From Phytophthora sp. 'mugwort' (taxonomy: Eukaryota; Oomycota; Peronosporomycetes; Peronosporales; Peronosporaceae), in contig JAUCEF010000121.1 in NCBI GenBank assembly GCA_033558025.1, positions 1 to 32,582 on the forward strand: a stretch of 32,582 nt of DNA, given 5' to 3'. The notes below the pieces were generated by a model. The model ran no database searches. It saw only the letters and a list, made by a program, of their open reading frames with translations, and was not told the DNA's origin. A program made the position numbers and the translations under genes. Numbering within the stretch: position 1 is the first letter of the stretch; each line of letters opens with the position of its first letter. Below are positions 26,044-32,582 of this stretch, one piece after another.

Positions 26044-27522
<1,479 letters not shown>

Positions 27523-27632
27523 TTATTTATATTTTTAAATTTTATTTTAAATGCAAAATTATATATTTTATTTTTAAATCAAAAAAAGCGTTGGTTTTTT
27601 TAATTTTTTATTATCAAAAAAATAAATTATTT

Positions 27633-27731
27633 TTATTTATTGAAAAATTGTTTGATTTTATTAATTAATTTTTTAATATCAGTAAATAGTAATAATATTA
27701 AAAAAATTATACCAATGATTTTAAATACCAT
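27633..27731 (-). CDS. tatA: Candidate TatA (twin-arginine translocase), 32 residues
   Basis: A very short open frame from ATG 27731 to TAA 27633, only 13 bases after the cox2 stop on the same strand. The product opens MVFKIIGIIFLILLLF and continues TDIKKLINKIKQFFNK. This is the TatA plan in miniature: a short membrane helix, the 'LLLF-G-(P/D)' hinge (here LLLFTD), then an amphipathic lysine-rich helix like 'kLp.l...l...ikeFkk'. TatA would form the pore-like oligomer that works with TatC. From memory, jakobid and diatom mitochondrial genomes carry both genes. It lacks the usual hinge glycine. A chance hydrophobic ORF cannot be excluded. Confidence 0.5.
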   Translation of the reverse strand: MVFKIIGIIFLILLLFTDIKKLINKIKQFFNK

Positions 27732-27744
27732 AAAAATTTTTTAA

Positions 27745-28521
27745 TTATATATTAAAATCAAAATTGATTTTATTTTTTAACCAAATTAAATAATCTTCTA
27801 ATGAAACAGCTTCTACAACAATAGGCATAAATCCATGATTTACTCCACAAATTTCACTACATTGTCCATAAAAAACACCTTCACGTTTAATAAACATTGA
27901 TGTTTGATTTAAACGACCAGGACAAGCATCTAATTTTATACCTAATGAAGGTATTGCCCATGAATGTAAAACATCTGAAGCAGTAATTAATACTCGAATA
28001 TGACTATTAGTTGGAACAACCACACGATTATCAACTTCTAAAATTCTAAATTGACCTATTGCTAAATCATCTTCTTGAATCATATAACTATCAAAAATTA
28101 AAGGTTCATCAGAAAATTCTAAATTATCTGAATATTCATAACTCCAATACCATTGACTACCAATTACTTTTAAAGTAATAATAGGATCAATTACTTCATC
28201 CATTGAATATAATAAAGCAAAAGATGGAATAGCTACCGTTAATAAAATTAAGGCTGGAATAGAAGTCCAAATAATTTCAATAGTAGCACCATGTACAATT
28301 GTTGCTGGAATTTTATTTTTTTTTTCATCAAAAAGAGTAATAACTCTAAATAACATCCAACAAACAAATACAGTAATCATAATTAAAAAAAACATTAAAT
28401 CATGATGAAAATTAATAATACCTTCCATAACAGGTGTTGCTGGATCTTGAAAACCTAATTGCCAAGGTTCAGCCATATCTAAAAAAGTGAATTGATTATT
28501 TATATAATTTATTATTGTCAT
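27745..28521 (-). CDS. cox2: Cytochrome c oxidase subunit 2
   Basis: Complex IV subunit that receives electrons from cytochrome c at the CuA centre. The 258-residue protein has two N-terminal membrane helices, the aromatic stretch [10 protein letters not shown], and the CuA motif in [58 protein letters not shown], with both cysteines, both histidines and the methionine. The start opens [41 protein letters not shown]. It is upstream of the tatA candidate and cox1 on the minus strand. Confidence 0.98.
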   Translation of the reverse strand: MTIINYINNQFTFLDMAEPWQLGFQDPATPVMEGIINFHHDLMFFLIMITVFVCWMLFRVITLFDEKKNKIPATIVHGATIEIIWTSIPALILLTVAIPSFALLYSMDEVIDPIITLKVIGSQWYWSYEYSDNLEFSDEPLIFDSYMIQEDDLAIGQFRILEVDNRVVVPTNSHIRVLITASDVLHSWAIPSLGIKLDACPGRLNQTSMFIKREGVFYGQCSEICGVNHGFMPIVVEAVSLEDYLIWLKNKINFDFNI

Positions 28522-29113
28522 AATATACTTGAAATTTATTATTTTATTTAATTTTTAATATATACAAAATTAAGAGTTTTTGAATATTAATATTCAAGAA
28601 AAAATATAAATTTTATTATTTATATTGTAAAAATAATTGAATTATTTTTTTTTTTTCTTAAAGAATATAAAATTTTTTAAAAATTAAAATAATTTATATT
28701 AAATAATCATATTATTTTTAAAATGTTTTTATATACAATAATAAATATTAATGTAGAATATAATAAAAATGAAATAATAATTATTTAAAGAGTATTCATT
28801 TAACGATTAATCAATAATATTAACTAATAAATTAAAATTATTTAATATTGAGAATGTTTTCTTAATATAAACATTAATTAATCTGTTTATGAATATTTTT
28901 TTAGGAATAATGGAGTAATTTTAAAATTGAATATTTATAATAATATTTTTATTTTAAACATATAAAACTATATTTATTATAAAATATTATAAATCTAAAT
29001 TTAAATTCCCTTTGATTAAAAAGTATTTTAAATAAAATTTTATTTTTATAACTTGAATTTAATTAATTTCAGATATTATAAAATTTTTTTGATTTATAAT
29101 ATTTTATAATAAA
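28522..29113. other. 592-base noncoding region between trnW and cox2
   Basis: This is the longest gene-free stretch in the window. It contains an 18-base palindrome at 28580-28597 and dispersed repeat copy B (about 28601-28656). No protein frame longer than a few dozen codons and no tRNA is seen. It is the upstream region of cox2 on the minus strand, so it may hold a promoter, a replication origin or a divergent small RNA. I looked for a 5S rRNA-like core and could not support one. Confidence 0.6.
28601..28656 (-). repeat. Dispersed repeat, copy B
   Basis: Reverse-complement counterpart of 25005-25060, with two differences over about 49 bases and weaker similarity towards 28680. It lies upstream of cox2, while copy A lies beyond orf137, so the roughly 3.5-kb block between them is bounded by inverted repeats. 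Confidence 0.75.
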
Positions 29114-29185
29114 CAGGAAAAATGGGACTTGAACCCATAACAATAATTTTGGAGACTATGATTTTACCAATTAAACTATTTTCCT
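29114..29185 (-). tRNA. trnW(cca): tRNA-Trp (anticodon CCA)
   Basis: Full cloverleaf: acceptor AGGAAAA/TTTTCCT, anticodon stem ATAGT/ATTAT with loop CTCCAAA, T arm ATGGG-TTCAAGT-CCCAT, discriminator G. A CCA anticodon reads only UGG, so UGA should not mean tryptophan here. It lies just downstream of rns. Confidence 0.93.
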
Positions 29186-29213
29186 AAGACTTTTAATTTT
29201 AATTTAAGAATGC

Positions 29214-29831
29214 TTAAAGATCTCTTCCAGACACAGGTTCCCCTACGACTACCTTGTTACGACTTCATCAAAGTTACTAACCACTTTTTAGGAATTATAA
29301 TTTATTTTATAAAAATTTTAAATTATTTTATTTAAATAATTATTAAATTTTATAAAAGAATTAAAAATTATTTTAAAAACAATCAACTTCCCTGATGTGA
29401 CGGGCGGTGTGTACAAAGTCCAGTAACATATTCACCGCAGCATGCTGTTCTGCGATTACTAGCGATTCCAACTTCATAAGGGCGAGTTTCAGCCCTTAAT
29501 TCGAACTAAGATAATTTTTGAAGATTTGCTCCAACTTATATCATTATTGCTTCTCATTGTAATTATCATTGTAGCACGTGTGTAGCCCAACTCATAAGGG
29601 CCATGAAGACTTGACGTCATCCCCACCTTCCATTAACCTATCATTAATTTTTTCATTAGAGTACTTTTATCTATTTATAATAAATTAGTAACTAATCATA
29701 GGGGTTGCGCTCGTTAAAGGATTTAACCAAACATTTCACAACACGAGCTGACGACAGCCATGCAACACCTGTTTTTTATATAAAAATTTTAAATAAAAAT
29801 TAGCAAGAGTTGGTAAGGTTCTGCGCGTATT

Positions 29832-29863
<32 letters not shown>

Positions 29864-30725
29864 TAGACTCCCGTCAATTCCTTTGAATTTCAATCTTGCG
29901 ATTATACTTTTCAGGCGGAGTGCTTAACGCGTTAGCTGTTATATCTAAAAATTCTAAATATTAGCACTCATCGTTTACAGCATGGACTACCGGGGTCTCT
30001 AATCCCGTTCGCTACCCAAGCTTTCGTTTCTCAGTGTCAGTATATACCCAGATAATTGCCTTCGCCATAGGTCTTCCTTCTATTATCAACGTATTTTATC
30101 ACTCCAATAGAAATTCCATTATCCTCTATTTATACTCCAGTTTATCAGTTTTGAAAAAATGTATAAAGTTGAGCTTTAATTTGTTTCTTTCAACTTAAAA
30201 AACTACCTACAAACCCTTTACGCCTAATCATCCCGAATAATGCTCGCTCCTCCCGTATTACCGCGGCTGCTGGCACGGGTATTAGCCGGAACTTCTTTTT
30301 TAAGTACTGTCATTTTCCTCCTTAATGAAAGAGCTTTACAACCTAATTAGCCGTCATCACCCACTCGGTATTGCTGGATCAAGCTTCCGCTCATTGTCCA
30401 AAATTCCCCACTGCTGCCTTTAAAAAAGTTTGGGCCGTGTCTCAGTCCCAATGTGGCTGATCATTCTTTCAAACCAGCTAAAGATAATAGGCTTGGTTGT
30501 CTATTAAACTACCAACTACCATAATCTTGCGCAAACTCATCTTTTAACGTTAAAAACTTTAATTAATTTATTCAGTATTTTTATAAAAATAATTATTCTG
30601 AATTAAAAGGTAGATAATTCACGTGTTACTCACCCGTTCGCTATGTTTTAAAAACATTCAACTTGCATGTGTTAAGCATACCGATAGCATTTATTCTGAG
30701 CCAGGATCAAACTCTATTTAAGTTT
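29214..30725 (-). rRNA. rns: Small-subunit ribosomal RNA
   Basis: Near-full bacterial-type 16S-like rRNA, no introns. Landmarks on the minus strand: the 5' GAGTTTGATCCTGGCTCAG at 30715-30697, the 530-loop GTGCCAGCAGCCGCGGTAA (near 30278-30260), the 900-region and ACGCG/TTAAAACTCAAA-type segments near 29880-29930, TGTACACACCGCCCGTCA (29415-29398) and the helix-45 end GGGGAACCTGTGTCTGGAAG around 29230. Variable helices are expanded with A/T, for example at 29295-29375 and 30545-30605. No anti-Shine-Dalgarno CCTCC is visible at the 3' end. Exact ends are estimated. Confidence 0.96.
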
Positions 30726-30804
30726 TATATTAATTATTTAATATTAATTTTTAAAATAACAAATATTTAAAAATTTAATATTATAACATTCTTATATTAA
30801 TTTT

Positions 30805-30860
30805 TGTCTTATATTGTCTTATATTGTCTTATATTGTCTTATATTGTCTTATATTGTCTT
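30805..30860. repeat. Tandem repeat, 10-base unit
   Basis: Five perfect copies of ATATTGTCTT occupy 30811-30860, preceded by a partial unit (TGTCTT at 30805-30810). It ends about 80 bases upstream of the rns 5' end. Copy number is likely to vary between molecules or strains. Confidence 0.97.
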
Positions 30861-30990
30861 AAAGGATTAAAATTTTTTAATTTTTAAAAATTCAATTAGT
30901 TATTAATAAAAATTTCTTTGTATCACGAAAAAAAAATATTATTTTTTGAAAAGGATCCCCCCCTAAATATGTTTTTGAATTTTTTGTTGA

Positions 30991-31038
30991 AAAGATAAAT
31001 ATCTTTTTAACTTAACTATTTAAAGATATTTTATCTTT
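30991..31038. repeat. Imperfect inverted repeat upstream of rns
   Basis: The 16-base arm 30991-31006 and 17-base arm 31022-31038 are complementary except for one extra T, with a 15-base loop. Each arm is also partly self-complementary. It may fold into a hairpin beside the C7 tract. Confidence 0.5.
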
Positions 31039-31086
31039 TTATCCTTTTTTTAATTTGTTTATCCTTTTTTTTTTTTAGATCTTTAT

Positions 31087-31170
31087 TGGAGAAAGTAGGA
31101 TTTGAACCTACGTAGAAAATATTTCAACAAATTTACAGTCTGCCGCTTTTAACCACTCAGCCATTTCTCC
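31087..31170 (-). tRNA. trnY(gua): tRNA-Tyr (anticodon GUA)
   Basis: Class II tRNA: acceptor GGAGAAA/TTTCTCC, anticodon loop CTGTAAA on a CAGA/TTTG stem, long variable arm, T arm GTAGG-TTCAAAT-CCTAC, discriminator A. It is the bacterial type with a long variable arm. Confidence 0.93.
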
Positions 31171-31187
31171 TAAAGATATTTTAAATA

Positions 31188-31259
31188 TGTGATTAATGGG
31201 ATTTGAACCCATAATATTTACTTGGAAGATAAAGGATTTACCAATTAATCTATAATCAC
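31188..31259 (-). tRNA. trnG(ucc): tRNA-Gly (anticodon UCC)
   Basis: Full cloverleaf: acceptor GTGATTA/TAATCAC, D stem GATT/AATC, anticodon stem TTTAT/GTAAA with loop CTTCCAA, T arm ATGGG-TTCAAAT-CCCAT, discriminator A. Confidence 0.92.
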
Positions 31260-31320
31260 GTATATTTTTATTGTTTAAAAAATGTTTATTATTGTTTTAA
31301 AAAAGAAAAAGTGGAATAAA

Positions 31321-31851
31321 TTAATCCACTATTTCATAAGTATCAGGATCTAATCGATCGATATCATCTATACGTTCACCTGTTTCAACATCTAAATAAT
31401 GAAAATATCTATATAGATTCAGAGGATTTCCAGATCTTGTAATTTTTCTTTTTGGTGGTTTTGGTAAAGAGTCACTATCTGAATCAAAATTTAAATCAGT
31501 TGAAAAATTACTAGGAAAATCGCTTGGGAAATTGTCGCTATCAAAAAAAAAAGCATCTAGAAATAAATAAAACAAAAAAGATAAAAAAAAAAAAACGAAA
31601 ATAGTTGGCATATTATCGTCAATTCTTTTTAAAATACTTTTAGGTTTTTCTTCTTTTTTTAAAGCAGCTTCCTCAGCCTCAGTCTCTAAATCTATAAAAT
31701 CTTCTAATAAAGTTATTTCAAGAGGTAAAAGAATTAAAATAAATTTAAAAATATTTTGAAAAAATTTAGGATGTATTTTTAATATATCTTGTATAATTTT
31801 ATATAGATTATAAGCAAAAAATATCCTTTTAATAATGTTAAAAAAAATCAT
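31321..31851 (-). CDS. Unidentified acidic membrane protein (orf176)
   Basis: I do not recognise this product. From ATG 31851 it has 176 residues; the frame stays open 10 codons further only through a TTG. Hydrophobic segments appear at about residues 1-15, 33-50 (FKFILILLPLEITLL) and 82-103 (PTIFVFFFLSFLFYLFLDAFFF). Between them lies an acidic stretch, LEDFIDLETEAEEAALKKEEKPKS. The C-terminal 70 residues are hydrophilic with DSDNFPSDFPSNF, DSDSDSLPKPPKRK and an acidic end rich in D/E (DDIDRLDPDTYEIVD). High D, E and S content sets it apart from the lysine/asparagine-rich ribosomal proteins nearby. It sits between the two trnG genes. Confidence 0.7.
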   Translation of the reverse strand: MIFFNIIKRIFFAYNLYKIIQDILKIHPKFFQNIFKFILILLPLEITLLEDFIDLETEAEEAALKKEEKPKSILKRIDDNMPTIFVFFFLSFLFYLFLDAFFFDSDNFPSDFPSNFSTDLNFDSDSDSLPKPPKRKITRSGNPLNLYRYFHYLDVETGERIDDIDRLDPDTYEIVD

Positions 31852-31951
31852 AATTTTTATAAAGAAGTAAATAAATGTCAATACTAATATTATTCCCTAA
31901 TTAAAAAATGGAAATACCAAATACTGCCTTTGGGTACATTTATTTGAATTA

Positions 31952-32023
31952 AGCAAAAAAAGGGATTTGAACCCTCAACATTAACCTTGGCAAGGTTATA
32001 CTCTACCATTGAGCTATTTTTGC
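31952..32023 (-). tRNA. trnG(gcc): tRNA-Gly (anticodon GCC)
   Basis: Full cloverleaf: acceptor GCAAAAA/TTTTTGC, D stem GCTC/GAGT, anticodon stem TAACC/GGTTA with loop TTGCCAA, T arm GAGGG-TTCAAAT-CCCTT, and U as discriminator, which is the usual bacterial glycine identity base. It is 13 bases after rpl5. Confidence 0.93.
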
Positions 32024-32036
32024 TAATAAATTATTT

Positions 32037-32564
32037 TTATAATAAAAATAGTGAATTTAATAATAAAAATAATTCATAATGATTTTTTGCATTTGTATGA
32101 ATAGAAACATCTATTGGAGGTATATCTTTGAATTTTAAAAATTCAGTTTTTAATTCAAAAAAATCTAAAATATTTCGAATTTGAAAATTTAAAATATTTT
32201 GATTTTTAAAATTAAAATTTATTTTAGTTAAATTTTGAAAAAGAAAAATCAAAATTTTTTCTAAAAAATTAAAAATATTTTTTTTTCTTAAAGTTATTTT
32301 ACAACCTATAATTGAATTTTTTTTGATTTTTAAAAAAATATTATTTTTTTTTGATTTTGTTATTATAGGTTTTTGATTTGTTATTAATTTTAAAAGTAAA
32401 ATTATATTAATTAATTTTTTTTTTTCAATATTAGCGTTTTTAAAACCAATATTTAAACATATTTTACTTATTTTAGGTATTTCAAATATATTTTTAAAAT
32501 TTAATTTTGTTAAAAGATCGTATATAGTAATATTTTGATAATGGATTTGTAAATTTTTTTTCAT
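32037..32564 (-). CDS. rpl5: Ribosomal protein L5 (uL5)
   Basis: Large-subunit protein of the central protuberance. The 175 residues follow the L5 order: IPKISKICLNIGFKNANIEKKKL (about residues 28-50, compare 'iPki.KivlNiGvge'), LLKLITNQKPIITKSKKN (compare 'itGQkPv.tkakks'), KNSIIGCKITLRKKNIFNFLEKILIFLF (compare 'G..iGckvTLRg..my.FLdrli'), and a C-terminal PPIDVSIHTNAKNHYELFLLLNSL. It is lysine-rich through A runs. Upstream of its ATG, 18 bases remain to the window end, where rpl14 would be expected from the usual cluster order. Confidence 0.93.
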   Translation of the reverse strand: MKKNLQIHYQNITIYDLLTKLNFKNIFEIPKISKICLNIGFKNANIEKKKLINIILLLKLITNQKPIITKSKKNNIFLKIKKNSIIGCKITLRKKNIFNFLEKILIFLFQNLTKINFNFKNQNILNFQIRNILDFFELKTEFLKFKDIPPIDVSIHTNAKNHYELFLLLNSLFLL

Positions 32565-32582
32565 ATATTTTTATAAAATATT

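Larger units (their letters stand above)
30726..31086. other. 361-base noncoding region upstream of rns, with repeats
   Basis: Lies between trnY and the rns 5' end. It holds a 10-base tandem repeat (30805-30860), a C7 tract at 30957-30963 that is striking in this AT background, and an inverted pair (30991-31006 with 31022-31038, one base extra in the second arm), followed by two copies of a TTTATCC-T-run motif. No gene is seen. The position suggests a control region for rns transcription or replication, by inference. Confidence 0.6.

Overview
The window is most of a compact, strongly AT-rich protist mitochondrial genome. It encodes respiratory-chain subunits (nad1, 2, 3, 4, 4L, 5, 6, 7, 9, 11; cob; cox1-3; atp1, 6, 9), bacterial-type ribosomal proteins (rpl2, rpl5, rps7, rps10, rps11, rps12, rps13, probable rpl31, possible rpl10), the translocase gene tatC with a candidate tatA, the small-subunit rRNA and 17 tRNAs. 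I saw no introns. The standard code fits: the tRNA-Trp anticodon is CCA, and TGA appears only as the nad11 stop. Mitochondrial nad11, tatC, atp1, rpl31 and many rps/rpl genes suggest a stramenopile or another lineage with a gene-rich mitochondrion. That placement is inference; no species can be named.

Layout. 1-732 (-) holds rpl2, cut by the window edge; 761-1990 (+) holds rps13, rps11, trnS and rpl31, with trnC on the other strand; tatC is at 1982-2725 (-). At 2744-6288 (+) are two trnL genes, nad11, nad1 and nad4L. These then turn back on themselves: 3435-6300 is repeated in inverted orientation at 6332-9197, separated by 31 bases, giving a 5.8-kb palindrome with second intact copies of nad1 and nad4L and a nad11 copy lacking its first 145 codons. 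A long minus-strand block follows (cob, nad9, atp9, nad3, trnD, atp6, cox3, rps7, rps12, trnV, trnI, trnQ, trnR, rps10, trnF, nad2), then a plus-strand block (nad7, rpl10-like, trnH, nad4, trnE, atp1, nad5, nad6, trnR). The last minus-strand block, listed in ascending coordinates, is orf137, cox1, tatA-like, cox2, trnW, rns, trnY, trnG, orf176, trnG, rpl5.

The genes form one system: complex I, III, IV and V core subunits, the mitoribosome that makes them, tRNAs for translation, and a Tat translocase. rpl2 leaves the window at base 1 and rpl5 sits at the other end on the same strand. In a circular map the missing piece would therefore lie inside the ancestral rpl2-rps19-rps3-rpl16-rpl14-rpl5 cluster. 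rnl, atp8, other rps/rpl genes and the remaining tRNAs are not in this window.

Points most worth checking: the near-contiguous palindrome with a triplicated nad4L end at its centre (hairpin, linear-genome end or assembly foldback); an apparent frameshift in nad2 in a TA run; a 32-residue TatA-like gene between cox1 and cox2; a roughly 50-base repeat in inverted orientation on both sides of the orf137-cox1-cox2 block; and two unrecognised acidic membrane-protein genes, orf137 and orf176.
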